The translations under genes were made by a program, and so were the position numbers. From contig CM064684.1 in assembly GCA_032717465.1 (NCBI GenBank), forward strand, positions 847,001 through 911,000: a DNA stretch of 64,000 nucleotides, read 5' to 3'. Under the pieces are notes generated by a model that was not told the origin of the DNA, ran no database searches, and was given only the letters and a program-made list of their open reading frames with translations. This document shows positions 11,689-22,909 of this stretch, one piece after another. This DNA is from Coenobita brevimanus. Taxonomy: Eukaryota; Arthropoda; Malacostraca; Decapoda; Coenobitidae. Positions within the stretch are counted from its first letter, which is position 1, and the number at the start of each line of letters is the position of its first letter.

Positions 11689-11865
11689 GTGCTGGGGAGG
11701 GATGCTTTCATGTTGTAGCATTGATATAACTGGGCTGCTCCACTGCCTAATTATATAACTGTCCCTTTGTTCCATCCCCATCCTTGAGAGGAGGAAGATA
11801 GACTGCAAGAGAAGAGTCCTTAGTCCAGTATGTTCACATTCATATAAGCATGGGGTATAACAAGA
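11689..11865 (+). repeat. Family A SINE-like repeat, copy 5
   Basis: GTGCTGGGGAGGGATGCTTT, GATATAACTGGGCTGC, GAAGATAGACTGCAAG and TTCACATTCATATAAGCATG. Lies 60 bases after the exon 2 donor. Confidence 0.75.
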
Positions 11866-11905
11866 ACATGGGCACTCCAAGGCAAATTACCACGTGTACT
11901 TCTTA

Positions 11906-12152
11906 CCCTAGGTGGTGGCAACCATCATCCACTCAGTTGATGTAGTGCTGCCTACTTCTTCCTTCACCCTTATCACTCTTTTTTCTTTGTCTGTCCTCTC
12001 TCTTCCTATTTCTCCCAACTTTCCTGTCACTTTTTATTATTATTCTTTACATTTCAGGTGGCTTTACATTGAGTGACAAGCCAAATGGTTTCCTGTAAGC
12101 CGGGAAACTATTTACAGTGCTGGGTGGTAACCATATAACCAGTCCATACGTG
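11906..12152 (+). repeat. Family B repeat, partial copy (5' part)
   Basis: ATCATCCACTCAGTTGATGT, a pyrimidine-rich block, then GAGTGACAAGCCAAATGG, GGTGGTAACCATATAACC. Lacks the tRNA-like segment. Confidence 0.6.
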
Positions 12153-12227
12153 TTCCCTGTCTGTCAACAAGTGGGTTGGTGGAGGGTTAGTGCCTTTCCC
12201 TGTAAAACATATAACTCAAAGATAAAT

Positions 12228-12276
12228 GACCATCCCATATGGGATTCTGGTGTCTGGCTGTAGATAGATAGATAGA
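12228..12276 (+). mobile_element. LINE I 3'-end remnant with GATA tail
   Basis: CCATCCCATATGGGATTCTG, GTCTGGCTGTAGATAGATAG, matching the 3' terminus of the LINE at 40525. Confidence 0.5.
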
Positions 12277-12527
12277 CTTCTTATCCTTGCACTCCATAAG
12301 CCTTCTATACTTAAACCTGTCTGTGAAGCCTTGGGTGGTGACAGGTCACTTGTCTAGTAGCAGAAAGTAGTGTTCCATGCCCTGCAGCCCAGTTGCTTTT
12401 CAGAACGTGTAAAACATGTCAAAGTTGTACACAGTATAGCTGGTAACCCTTGTCTGGTATGTGCAAGTCAGCTGCCACACTGCATCCATAAAACCAAACC
12501 AAATAATCTCCAAGAGCACTCAGCTGA

Positions 12528-12577
12528 AATGGCTGGTTTCTTGCAGTCCACTGAGTTCATGTTCTTGGGCCACAACA
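12528..12577 (+). repeat. Family A fragment
   Basis: GGTTTCTTGCAGTCCACTGA then GTTCATGTTCTTGGGCCACA, the family 3' half only. Confidence 0.4.
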
Positions 12578-12653
12578 ATAGCAATTTTTTTTTTTTCTTT
12601 CTTTTTTTTATTAATGAATATTTTTTACTGGCAGTTTCATATGCTTTTTTGTG

Positions 12654-13165
12654 GTAGGTGGGGGCGCCCACCATCCACTCATTCAATGTAGTGCTGCTCT
12701 CGGGTGTCTGCCCTGTCCTCTCCTCCATCCGTCTTTCCTTCCATCTTCTTCTGTCTTTCTTTCCTTCATTCCTTCCATGTCTTTCTGCCTGCAGGTGACT
12801 TTACACTCCCTCTTCTGTCTTTCATTCCTTCATTCTTTCCTCTTCTTTCTGCCTGTGGGTGACTCTACACTGAGTGACAAGCCAAATGGTTTCCTGTACA
12901 CCAGGAAACCATTTACTACGCTGGGTGGTAACCATATAACCAAATTTTGGCGCCTGGTGGTTTAGTGGGTAATTTTTGTGCTCCAATTGAATTGAGCCGT
13001 TGAAGGTTTATATCCAAGGGGTGATTGGGGTTTATAGCTCACGTAATGCCACTCAGGGATGAGTGAGGTTGGTCACTCTCATCTTAAATGTCAGGACCAA
13101 CTGCCGAGCCCTGGGCTTCTACGCTCCTCATGGGGCAACGTTGGATTGGATGATGGGTGGATGGA
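12654..13165 (+). repeat. Family B tRNA-derived SINE candidate, fullest copy
   Basis: Order: CACCATCCACTCATTCAATG, pyrimidine-rich block, GAGTGACAAGCCAAATGG, inverted CCTGTACACCAGG, GGTAACCATATAACC, then a tRNA-like head with A-box-like TGGTTTAGTGGG (12957-12968) and B-box-like GGTTTATATCC (13005-13015), then CTCAGGGATGAGTGAGG, GTCAGGACCAACT, CTCCTCATGGGGCAAC and a short GAT-type tail. Confidence 0.7.
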
Positions 13166-13310
13166 TTTATATGCTTTTTTACTCAATAATCACTTTAATA
13201 TTTATATTTTACTGCCTCTTATATTTCTCAAAATAAGTAATGGATCATTTATTGCTGAGTTTCATATTTGCTTTTTAATATAATGTTTCTCAGCTCTTTC
13301 CCTGTCTCCC

Positions 13311-13400
13311 AATAGGATGATAGTGAACTGCAGAAGGGCACCTTAAGCCTGCAGTCCACCAGATCCACAGTCAGATTAGCCTGGTGCCTCAGCAACAGCA
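13311..13400 (+). repeat. Family A fragment
   Basis: GAACTGCAGAAGGGCACCTT, CCTGCAGTCCACCAGATCCA: the hairpin part of family A without its 5' half. Confidence 0.5.
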
Positions 13401-14100
13401 AAATGACTTTATTTAATAGTTTTTCTTTTTTAATAAATATCAGAAAGTATTATTTACCTTCATAGATATATGTTACTGAAGTAGCGATCATTGGAATGCC
13501 AGAGCTGAGTTAAGAGCTTTATATTTAAAAATTTCTGTGATAACTACAGAAAGCCTCTGTTATACATTGGTGATGTTTACCAAAATATTGTAATTTTCCC
13601 TACAACTAATACTGTAAATTGAGAGAAGGCAGATCAACTGTATAATTAGCTGTAGAATTATAATATGCAATTTTTAAATTATTATTGACATAACAGTAAA
13701 AATATAATGAAAAGGTAACATAATAATAAGGACTATCTGTACCATGCTTTCTTTTGTGGGGGGGAAGCAGCCTAGGTATATAGATAGATAGATAGTATGT
13801 TTAAACCACTTCCTCTCTCTGGATTATATTTTTATTAGCTTGGGAGGCTTTCTAGAATCTCTTCCTTAGTGATTCATTTGTTTATTACAATTCATTATTC
13901 TCTTGCATGGCATTTATAACCTCATAATTGTGATAGATTTTGCATGGATGCTAAACAGGAGAATATTGATGTGTTGTATGGAGAAACACATTAATAAGGA
14001 AGAAATTCTAGGGAGCCTTCATTGCTTATAAGAATACAACCTGTTATGTTCTTGTACACAAACCACCCAGCCCTTTCTGATCAATGCTGCCCTCCCCAAC
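13400..14100. other. Intron 2 end, no gene seen
   Basis: AT-rich; a short GATA run at 13778-13796; no supported feature. Confidence 0.5.
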
Positions 14101-14102
14101 AG

Positions 14103-14229
14103 CTGGTACTTTGGGAAGATAGCGAGGAAGGAGGCGGAGAAGTTGCTAATGACCCAAGGCAACCAGAGGGGGACCTTCCTCATCCGTATGTCAGAGCAGT
14201 CCAGCCACGGTTACTCTCTCAGCATCAGG
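14103..14229 (+). CDS. Src64B: Src-like kinase exon 3: SH2 first half
   Basis: Residues 76-118, starting [16 protein letters not shown], the usual SH2 opening, then [21 protein letters not shown]104 in FLIR is the buried arginine that contacts phosphotyrosine; the residue after it is Met where c-Src has Glu. The acceptor is tccccaacag ending at 14102 and the donor gtcagt at 14230. The exon ends on a complete AGG codon, so intron 3 is phase 0. The position and length match the matching exon of animal Src genes as remembered. Confidence 0.94.
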
Positions 14230-14508
14230 GTCAGTGGGTAGAAAAGTGGGTCGCTGGGGGAGGTTAGTGGTTAGAGAATTGGTCAGCTGTTTGAAAGGGT
14301 GCAAGTTCAAGCCAAGGCTGAGGTAGGAAACAGTATGATGTGAATTTTATTAAAGCAGATTTTGCAGATCTTCCTCAAGACTCACCTGCGTGTCATAAAA
14401 ATACCCCTGCTAAGAGCAGCACACCAATCCTGAATGAGGTAGTCCTAGTGTTTATGTTATGCATCATAGTCAGTAATATACACACCTCCCACAGCATTAC
14501 CATGCTCA

Positions 14509-14910
14509 TTAAGTTGTTACTGTCTCTGCACCAAGGTCGATACACATTGCAACAGCATAATTCATCAACATGCTCATCCAGATTGCTTGCATCATTGTTT
14601 CCACATCAATCCCAAGCATATCCCCCACAAATAGAACTACAATATACCTAGGTTTCAGAGTGAACGCTACACCATATGCATTTGTGATGTACAAGCTCAG
14701 GATTCGTGTACCTATTATCATTTGCTTGGGGATGATGCAGGAGACTATGCAACTTAGAAGGTAGCCATCAGGTAGAGAGCGAGAGAGAGAGTGAAGCATG
14801 AAAAACTGCTTTCCAAAAATATATGTACCTATGATGAACGGATGCAACGTTCTTGAAATATCAGGTAAAATAAAGTATTGCTCTATACAAAATATACGGA
14901 TAAATTCCAT
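14509..14910 (-). other. Reading frame of 133 codons in intron 3, unknown
   Basis: Hydrophobic, fairly complex composition (for example GTRILSLYITNAYGVAFTLK and MLGIDVETMMQAI). No family recognised, no splice context, antisense to the kinase gene. Possibly a relic of a transposed or viral-derived gene, or chance. Confidence 0.15.
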
Positions 14911-14936
14911 TTTCCGGTGTATAACTTACTTATTGA

Positions 14937-15010
14937 CCAACTTGCCTTGCCCTGGCCTCCTATGATCCTCATGGGGCAACACAGGATTAGATGATAATGA
15001 GGTGATGAAA
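14937..15010 (+). repeat. Family B 3'-end fragment
   Basis: CCTATGATCCTCATGGGGCA then AACACAGGATTAGATGATAATG. Confidence 0.5.
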
Positions 15011-15534
15011 ATTAAATCTGGTTGGAAGTATTTTTTTTGAAGGAGTAGGCCTATATGACAAGGGTTTCAGACCTGTGTTTTTTCTCAGTGATGTGATGGT
15101 CAGTGGATTTGACTTAAGCCAGTGAGTGATATTAAACACTGAAGTATGGTTATTTATGTCCATGAATTGGAGTCAGGATTCTAGGGGTTTGAATGGTGAG
15201 TGAATGGCTGTGTCTCATTTAATATGGTAGGTTTTGGCTATTTTTCCTGTCAGATTTTTTCTTGCTGTCCAGGCCCCACCACACCCCATCCTTAAAAGGT
15301 AAAAAAAGATCTGGATGATGATGATATTTGAATTGAAGGCTTGAATAAAGGGGGAATTGTTGAGTGACCCTTGTCATTTGGCACCTTGTTAATAGTTTTT
15401 TTTGTTTTGTTCTCCATATCCAGAATTATTTCAGAAAACTGGTATTATCACAGATTTGGAATTGGGGTTTTAATAATTGCACTGTACTGCCATGAAAACT
15501 CAGGTGAGACTAAATATCTGTTCATTTTCTGCAG

Positions 15535-15661
15535 GACTGGGACCAACACAAGGGAGAGCACGTGAAGCACTACCGCATCAAGGTCACCGATGCTGGCTGC
15601 TACTACATCACCTCCTCTCAGGCCTTCCGTACCCTCAATGATCTCGTCGATGCTTACAAGA
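15535..15661 (+). CDS. Src64B: Src-like kinase exon 4: SH2 second half
   Basis: Residues 119-161, DWDQHKGEHVKHYRIKVTDA then GCYYITSSQAF and LNDLVDAYK. HVKHYRI is the SH2 beta-D strand with the His/Tyr that line the phosphotyrosine pocket; the Tyr-Tyr-Ile strand and the final helix LNDLVDAY are also typical. The acceptor is cattttctgcag (15523-15534) and the donor gtgagtgag starts at 15662. It ends one base into a Lys codon, completed by exon 5. A degenerate minisatellite fills most of the following 600-base intron. Confidence 0.94.
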
Positions 15662-15779
15662 GTGAGTGAGATGGATTTAGCAGAGGGGCTCATAAGGGAA
15701 TATCTGGTGCATAGAGTCATGATTTTTATTTGCCTTGCTCCTTTTGCTAGTGAAGGAATGAGAAGAGGACTGAGGATGA

Positions 15780-16205
15780 GATCGAAAGATGTTAATGCAG
15801 AGGCTTGGAGTGATGGAAGGGAGTGGAGATTGAGGTTTAGAGCAGTTGGAATGATGATAGAGAGGTTTGGTGTGGTGGGAATGAGTGATGATAGAGAGAC
15901 CTGGTTTTGAGTGGGGGGAAGGAGTGATGATAGAGAGTCCTGGTTTTGAGTGGTGATAGAGAGGCTTGGAGTGGTGATCCAGAGGCTTGGAATGATAATA
16001 GCGAGGCTTGGATGGTGATATTGATATTTGGAGCAGTGGCAGGGAGGGGTGATAGTGAGACTCGAAGTGCTGAAACAGAAGCTTAGAGTGGTGATCCGGA
16101 GTTGTGATATAGAGGCTTGGAGTGGTGGCAGAGAGTGGTGATAAAAAGGCTTGGAGTGGCAGGAAGGAGCAGTGATAGAGAAACTTCAAGTGATGCGGAA
16201 TGATT
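15780..16205. repeat. Decayed minisatellite (about 22-45 bp) in intron 4, upstream of exon 5
   Basis: Repeated GAGTGGTGATAGAGAGGCTTG-type blocks, for example GATAGAGAGGCTTGGAGTGG, CCAGAGGCTTGGAATGAT and GATATAGAGGCTTGGAGTGG, filling most of the intron. Confidence 0.7.
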
Positions 16206-16267
16206 GTAGTTCGTGTGTGATACCAGTAATGATACTAAATATGAAAACCCATCTGTCCCCACCCCAG

Positions 16268-16432
16268 AAAACAACTATGGTCTAGCATGCCTGCTGCAGT
16301 ATCCTTGTCGACGCCCACCACCTCAGAAGTGGGACTTGTCAAGGGAGACCAAGGACCAGTGGGAGATAGATCGATCTGCACTCTCCATGATGAAGAAACT
16401 GGGTCAGGGCTCATTTGGAGAGGTGTGGTATG
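16268..16432 (+). CDS. Src64B: Src-like kinase exon 5: SH2 end, linker, kinase glycine loop
   Basis: Residues 161-216. KNNYGLACLLQYPCRRPPPQ closes SH2 and enters the linker; KWDLSRETKDQWEIDRSAL includes the conserved WEI tryptophan just before the kinase domain. LGQGSFGEVWYG is the ATP-binding glycine loop (GxGxxGxV at 206-213). The acceptor is ccccaccccag at 16257-16267 and the donor gtgagt at 16433. The linker has a PPP run that could occupy the SH3 groove in the autoinhibited state, as in other Src kinases. Confidence 0.95.
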
Positions 16433-16639
16433 GTGAGTTGCATTTGATTTTGTAGTCCTTGTACTATAAAACTTCTTTCCTAAAAATAATGATGTTTGCT
16501 TGTTGCAAGAATGTTATGAAAAATGTGGTATTGATCCTAACTCACCCCAACCTTTTAAGTGGAATTAAGATTGGAATGATGATGATGATGATTTTTTCAT
16601 GTAATTTTTTAAAGTTGATTTGAACGATGGTGGTATTGT

Positions 16640-17335
16640 TGATCATTTTTGTCCGTGAAGAGAAATCCAACTAACTGACAATATTTTTATTAGCAGAGAA
16701 AAATTGGACAAACATTAAATGTTTTTTGTCAGTTTAGAGAAGTTGAACTAACAGCAGATGATTTTTGTCAGCAGAGGGAAATTCAACTAACAGCAGATGA
16801 TTTTTGTCAGCAGACAGAAATTCAACTAACAGCAGATGATTTTTGTCAGCAGAGAGAAATTCAACTAACAGCAGATGATTTTTGTCAGCAGAGGGAAATT
16901 CAACTAACAGCAGATGATTTTTGTCAGCAGAGGGAAATTCAACTAACAGCAGATGATTTTTGTCAGCAGAGAGAAATTCAACTAACAGCAGATGATTTTT
17001 GTCAGCAGAGAGAAATTCAACTAACAGCAGATGATTTTTGTCAGCAGAGAGAAATTCAACTAACAGCAGATGATTTTTGTCAGCAGAGAGAAATTCAACT
17101 AACAGCAGATGATTTTTGTCAGCAGAGGGAAATTCAACTAACAGCAGACGATTTTTGTCAGCAGAGGGAAATTCAACTAACAGCAGATGATTTTTGTCAG
17201 CAGAGAGAAATTCAACTAACAGCAGATGATTTTTGTCAGCAGAGGGAAATTCAGTTACCTGTAACTGCTGATTATTTTTGTCAGCAGAGAGATATTTGAC
17301 TAACAGCAGATGATTCTTGTCAGCTGAGAGAAATG
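16640..17335. repeat. 39-bp minisatellite, about 15 copies, upstream of exon 6
   Basis: The core (16734-17335) repeats AACTAACAGCAGATGATTTT then TGTCAGCAGAGAGAAATTC with very few changes; more diverged copies extend left to about 16640. Because 39 is divisible by three, the minus strand stays open (SADKNHLLLVEF repeats, 222 codons from 17402 to 16734), a consequence of the array rather than evidence for a protein. Confidence 0.92.
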
Positions 17336-17372
17336 CCAGCTGTCTGTTGGCTAAACAAAACTTGATTTTCAG

Positions 17373-17632
17373 GTATGTGGAACAACTCAACGGAAGTGGC
17401 AATCAAGACATTAAAGCAGGGTGCCATGAGCCCCTCCGCGTTCCTGGAGGAGGCGCGGATCATGAAGAAACTTCGGCACCGCAACATCCTGGTCTTGTAT
17501 GCGGTCTGCACCAAGGAGGAGCCCATACTCATTGTCACGGAGTACATGTGCAATGGGGCGCTCCTCGATTTGCTCAGGAACGAAGGGGAACGCACTCTCA
17601 AGCTTAACGACCTCATATATGTTGCTTCACAG
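17373..17632 (+). CDS. Src64B: Src-like kinase exon 6: kinase N-lobe, hinge
   Basis: Residues 216-302. [20 protein letters not shown] contains the catalytic lysine K227 (VAIK). [13 protein letters not shown] is helix C with the salt-bridge glutamate E242. PILIVTEYM is the hinge with threonine gatekeeper T271, as in c-Src. [20 protein letters not shown] continues into helices D and E. The acceptor is cttgattttcag (ends 17372) and the donor gtgggt at 17633. It is the longest exon (260 bases) and ends in phase 0. A 39-bp tandem array stops only about 35-60 bases before this exon. Confidence 0.95.
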
Positions 17633-17857
17633 GTGGGTGCAATTTATTATTGTAATCCTCTCATGGTCAGGATATCTATTCTTTCTATTCTAGCTATTGC
17701 CAGACAGGTTTATTCAACTAAGAGCCTGTGAGTGTTAATTCTGTTACCATTAACATTATCATGGATGGGATAAATCTTGTATTCTATTTCAGCATACATC
17801 AGATGACTTTATTCATCTGAGAATGAGTCCTAAGAGTCAGAAAATGTAAATATTGCA

Positions 17858-17889
<32 letters not shown>

Positions 17890-18074
17890 GCCAAAACAAC
17901 TGTAGCATTATATATGGTAGGCAACGTATTCAGCTAAGAGAATCTTGGGAGTGTGAAGTGACAGTGAAGCTACATGAGCTTGTGTGATGAATCAGAAATT
18001 TTGAAGGCTTGATTGGTGAATCAGTGGATGCATGATTTCTTTGGCTGTTATATTTTTCCTTTCCTTTCGATGAC

Positions 18075-18240
18075 ACATACTACTTTTATTGTAAACTGGC
18101 CTAAAATTGCCATCCCTCCATCTTAAATGCTCAGTGTACAAACAACACAGTAGAATGTGGCACTAGTCATGAGAAAGTATGGTGGAAAGAATGTAAAACC
18201 ATATTATTGTCTTTTCCTGCCATTGAGCTGTGTGAAAAAA
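18075..18240 (+). mobile_element. Family C MITE, partial copy
   Basis: ACTGGCCTAAAATTGCCATC, CACTAGTCATGAGAAAGTAT, CCATTGAGCTGTGTGAAAAA; the right inverted repeat is missing. Confidence 0.55.
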
Positions 18241-18544
18241 GTTCCAACATTTCATTGCAGTGGAAGGTTTACAGCATAGTTCTTGCTGTCTCTAGATAAT
18301 TTCATTCAGCTCGGATAGACTTTTCAAGAAGGATGGTTCAGATATAGCCTCCATTATTCCCTTCATTACAGTTGACCTTTCCTACGCTGAAAAAGATCAT
18401 CTAGTACAAGTAAGAATAAGATAAAGCTGCACTGATTGAAGGAGTTAATAGTTTCTCATACACACAGAAACATCGTAGGTAATACAGTATTATTATCCTG
18501 ATAAACAGTACTATTGCTAAAAGTTGAGACAGCAAACATCACAT

Positions 18545-18810
18545 GCAGGTAGGTGAGGCGGTGGGAGTGCAACAGACAGGTTACAACCAGGCAGACGGCA
18601 GCGAGCTACGTGGGGGCGGGGGAGGGCAGGGGGACAGGCGGGAGACAAGCAGGGGTGGGAGAGGGGGAGGGGACAGGGAGGGTTACAAGTAGGGGTGGGG
18701 GATGGCAGGGAGGGAGACAGGTGGGGGTGAGGGAGGGCAGGGGGATGGGGAGGGAGGTAAGCAGGAGTGGAGGAGGGTGGGGGAACTGGGAGGGAGACAT
18801 GAAAACCAAA
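18545..18810 (+). repeat. G-rich minisatellite (about 38 bp period)
   Basis: Five or so units of GGGGTGGGAGAGGGGGAGG / GGGAGGGCAGGGGGA type. The plus (coding) strand has many runs of three or more G, a candidate quadruplex region. Confidence 0.7.
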
Positions 18811-18825
18811 CTGTCCTACTATTCC

Positions 18826-18861
18826 CCCCCCCCCCATCTCACTCACTCTTTGTCACACTCA

Positions 18862-18908
<47 letters not shown>

Positions 18909-18920
18909 ACACACACAGAC
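18826..18920. repeat. C run, (TC)n and (CA)n simple repeat
   Basis: C11-type run at 18826, TC repeat about 18864-18907 and short CA repeat after it. Confidence 0.9.
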
Positions 18921-19437
18921 CTGTCATACAGAGAGAGGCTGGATTTGCCTTCCTTAGAGGAAAGGAGAAAGAGGGGAGACATGATTGCGGTGTTCAGGAC
19001 CGTGGTGGGAGTAGATAAAATTGACAAAGAAGATCTGTTTTTATTGGATAAGAGAGCAACAATAGGACACGGAATGAAATTGAAAAAGTCAAGCTGCTTG
19101 AAGGATATCAAGAAACATAGCTTTCCTTACAGAAGTATAGACTTATGCAATAACCTGGACAAAGAGATCGTCCAGTCTAAAAACTTAAAGCTAAATTTGA
19201 CTTATTGAGAAACAGCGACGGAAACCCACGAGCGTAGTACATTCCGTGTATATCACAATTAGGTATATTAGTTAAATACTTAAATATTTGAAACGACTTA
19301 GACAAAGAGGTGGTGCATGAGAAAAACATTCATGTGTGTAAAGGTAGACCAAATAAATGTGGATATGGAGACAGGACAACACGAGCATTGCTCAATTCCT
19401 GTATACTACAAATAGGTAAATACACACACATATCCCC
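18921..19437 (+). mobile_element. CR1/L2-type LINE 3' end (reverse transcriptase C-terminus)
   Basis: Translation gives ERLDLPSLEERRKRGDMIAV, then MKLKKSSCLKDIKKHSFPYR and IDLCNNLDKEIVQSKNLK, the usual C-terminal pattern of CR1/L2/Jockey-type retrotransposons (LPSL..RR.RGDMI ... F..R....WN.L). The frame ends at 19206, but the family end (FDLLRNSDGNPRA) continues in another frame, so a one-base indel is present. The 3' trailer ends CTACAAATAGGTAAATACAC. A decayed, 5'-truncated insertion in intron 6. Confidence 0.75.
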
Positions 19438-19815
19438 TCCATCCCTCCCTCTTCTCCCCTCATCTCTCCTCCATCCCCCACCATGCTCAGCGATTTTCTT
19501 CTTAGTTTTTGGCGATTTACTTGAAAACTATTGGTCGTATTGAAATTGCGAAAACCCCACAAGAAGGCTCGAGAAATTCTGCATGTAGACAAATGCTTTG
19601 CTCTTGCACGGTGTGGGTAAAGTTTTGGGCTAGGATGTTGGGACTTTATTTGAAGTTATTATTGCACTCAAACATCTTTTATTGTCACTGCATTTCTGTA
19701 CTTTTATTCATCAGTTTTGTGTGTTATTATTAGCTTATCTTATAGTATGAACACCACCAAAGATGATGGTATACAAATACCACTGTATCCAATTTTTAGG
19801 GGCAAATTTGTCTGT

Positions 19816-19819
<4 letters not shown>

Positions 19820-19849
<30 letters not shown>
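19820..19849. repeat. Poly-T tract
   Basis: About 30 T in a row. Confidence 0.95.
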
Positions 19850-19850
<1 letters not shown>

Positions 19851-20155
19851 TGCCTGGGCAGAAGCCTCCATAGCTGGGATGGAGGAAGGATGGGGGGAGA
19901 AGAGAAGGGTTGGAGGGAGGACCAGGAGAGCTGCATACATCACCACATCTCCGTACAGATGCACTCGTTTCTAACCTAGGGAGAGGGGAAGCACTTAGAA
20001 AATACTTTATTGTTACAGCTTTGTTTTAAACACTTTTCAAATACTGTACTGTACACTTTATACACCTTATTGTTTACCATCTTAGAAACTAAAGATGTTC
20101 ACTTTCTCTGTAAATTTCACTTATTGCTCGTCACCCTTGGACTTTTCTCGATATA

Positions 20156-21192
20156 CAGTAATCCCTCTACTATCCAAAATAATAGAACCAAAGACATGTC
20201 CGGAAAGTGGGCCCCTAGCTCCTGGACTGGTACTTAAGGACCCTAACCCAGCCTAACTTTAAAAGCCACCTAAATAACTCCCTACAGGACATGCATAGCA
20301 CCTATTTAAACCTGTTTAAGACCCTATTCACACCAATAATGGACATAAAGCATGATATAAATGAAAAGGAACCAAAGAATGAGGAATTAGAAGTGACTGT
20401 ACCTCAGCCAGGGTACTTACAGCACGTTTATGGCCGGCTTTTCTAAGGTTTTGGCAGTGGTTAAAATGCTCTTGAAGCACTTACAGTAATCCAGTGTTGT
20501 GCTGCACTTAGTTCTTTGCGCTGTGAGTTATAATTGTTTAACACTGCACATTGTTCTTAACTGCACCATGCCAGTTTCAATCGCCAAGTTGCACTCCACA
20601 GTTAATCCTTTGCACTCTAAATTCTAATTTCTTAACACTGTAAATTCCCATGTGGTCTAGTGGCGAGGTATTGCAGTTTATTCACTGTTTATTCTCAAAA
20701 AATGAGCACATGTGGCTTCCATTGCAATAGGCATCTACTCGCCATCGAAGTTAGGCAGTAATTGTTGGAGTGTTGATGACGGGGAAACAGAGTTGCCAAA
20801 TCGCAACGGCCACATTACCAAACTCCTCAGTTTTCATTACCAAATTCATAAAGCTAGCATTTATTCTTCACTAATTATATATACAGGTTGAAATACATGT
20901 TATCACTCTTCTCATAATTAACAGCATGTTGATTATTTTCATGCTATGTTGCCTAGCAGATTAATCAGAGAGAGCAAACAATCCACCATCTCCATCCTGT
21001 GTATCCTCATACATGTGAAAAATCCGTTTGGTAATGCATTATTCTGATTCATTACCAAACGAATTTTTCATTACCAAATTGGCCCATAATTGGTAATGAA
21101 AAATACCAAATGGCATCCCTGAGAGGGGAGGGGGAAGGGGGGAGGAAGGAAGGGGTGAGGGGGCCGTGGTGTAAACCAGCTGTTCGGCGCCA
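20156..21192. mobile_element. Pogo/Tigger-like DNA transposon, copy 2 (3'-truncated)
   Basis: Starts at TA|CAGTAATCCCTCTACTATCC and follows copy 1 for about 1 kb, including TGTCCGGAAAGTGGGC, CCTAACCCAGCCTAAC and the inner GTTGCCA-flanked segment. It breaks off at the family B copy at 21193, so the right inverted repeat is lost. Confidence 0.75.
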
Positions 21193-21810
<618 letters not shown>

Positions 21811-21949
21811 TAATAGTAGGGTAGAAGACAGTTTGCTTGATTCATTATTTATTATCATTGCTGTTGAAAGTAAAGGAGAAGAGAAAGTGCTTAGATGGCA
21901 TGGAGAGAATGGATGCAGATAGGGTTGTTGTTGTTGTTTTTGTTTCTGC

Positions 21950-22105
21950 TCATAGCTCATCAGAAATCTGAACGCGATGGTCTGTGGGCTTAAATTGCCC
22001 ATCTACAGTTCACCATCCTCCTTGGGGGTGGGGGGATGAGTAATCAGTGGAGGGACATTTGTATAACCTGGTACTTCAGCTACCCAGGTATATCAGTGCC
22101 TTGGT
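21950..22105 (-). repeat. Family A SINE-like repeat, copy 6 (decayed)
   Basis: CAGTTCACCATCCTCCTTGG, GGGACATTTGTATAACCTGG, CCAGGTATATCAGTGCC. Confidence 0.6.
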
Positions 22106-22379
22106 GAGAGGAGGCTTGTTAGGCCAAGTAGGGGGATGGATGTGGTAAATATGTAAGAAAGCGTGATAAGGAAATATGTAAGAAAGCATGATAAGGAATT
22201 TATGGGACAAAGGAACTAACAGGGGATCAAGTTGAATTAATTATGTAGAGAAAAGCACAGTTCAAGGATTTGGCAGCCTTTTCATATCCTGATGGCTGAT
22301 ATTCACTGTCTGGCAGTTAAGGTGGAATGCGTCTGTTAAAAAGGAAAAAAAATTCAGATTCTTTGTCTTGGGATTAAGA

Positions 22380-22740
22380 GCCAGTATACTGAGGACTCAA
22401 GTGGTGTGTGAATAAGTGTTTGATCTATTTCACGGGGCGAAGTGGAGCCTACTGTGGTGGAGAAACACAAATGTGACATCCAACCAGGAACCAAACCTCC
22501 ACACTTTTCCCACGGAGGTGCTTTCAACCGCAAATGAACATTGGTTCACTGCAGGGGCAGTTTTTTGCATGTGGTTGATTTGTCCACTCAGCCAGACAGA
22601 TTGGGAGTTGATCAACAACCATAACAAGAACTGGGCTCGCTGTTGGTAGTTCTCACTCTTTTGTACTTTCCATGTTTTCTGGATTTTGTCTTGCTCCAGC
22701 TTTAGGTGGGAAACAAGGCTAGGATGATGATGATGATGGT
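22380..22740 (+). repeat. GAT-tailed dispersed repeat (family G)
   Basis: Ends TTTTGTACTTTCCATGTTTT, GGTGGGAAACAAGGCTAGGA then (TGA)n. Related ends occur near 30290-30370 and, reversed, near 23195-23245. Confidence 0.4.
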
Positions 22741-22909
22741 TAGAATTGTCTTTTTTTCTTTTACATTAAATGATAACTTTTAAATGAAATGTCATGGTTT
22801 GTCATGCAAAGTAAGATATAGAAACAAAAATAAGCATAAAGAGTTTTCAGTAGGTGGTTCCTGCCTGAGGTTCAGACACCCAGAGTGAGGAATTGAGTGA
22901 AATCAGTTG

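Noticed and set aside
12949..13020. Functional tRNA gene
   Set aside because: A- and B-box-like motifs are present but a cloverleaf with a proper acceptor stem could not be drawn; it recurs as part of a dispersed repeat.
16734..17335. CRISPR-like array
   Set aside because: Units are contiguous with no unique spacers, and the window is eukaryotic.
16734..17402. 222-codon minus-strand frame of 13-residue repeats as a gene
   Set aside because: It is produced entirely by a 39-bp tandem array lying in a kinase intron; no independent coding signal.
18517..18957. Pro-rich and Gly/Arg-rich frames on both strands
   Set aside because: They follow from the G-rich minisatellite and TC/CA repeats.
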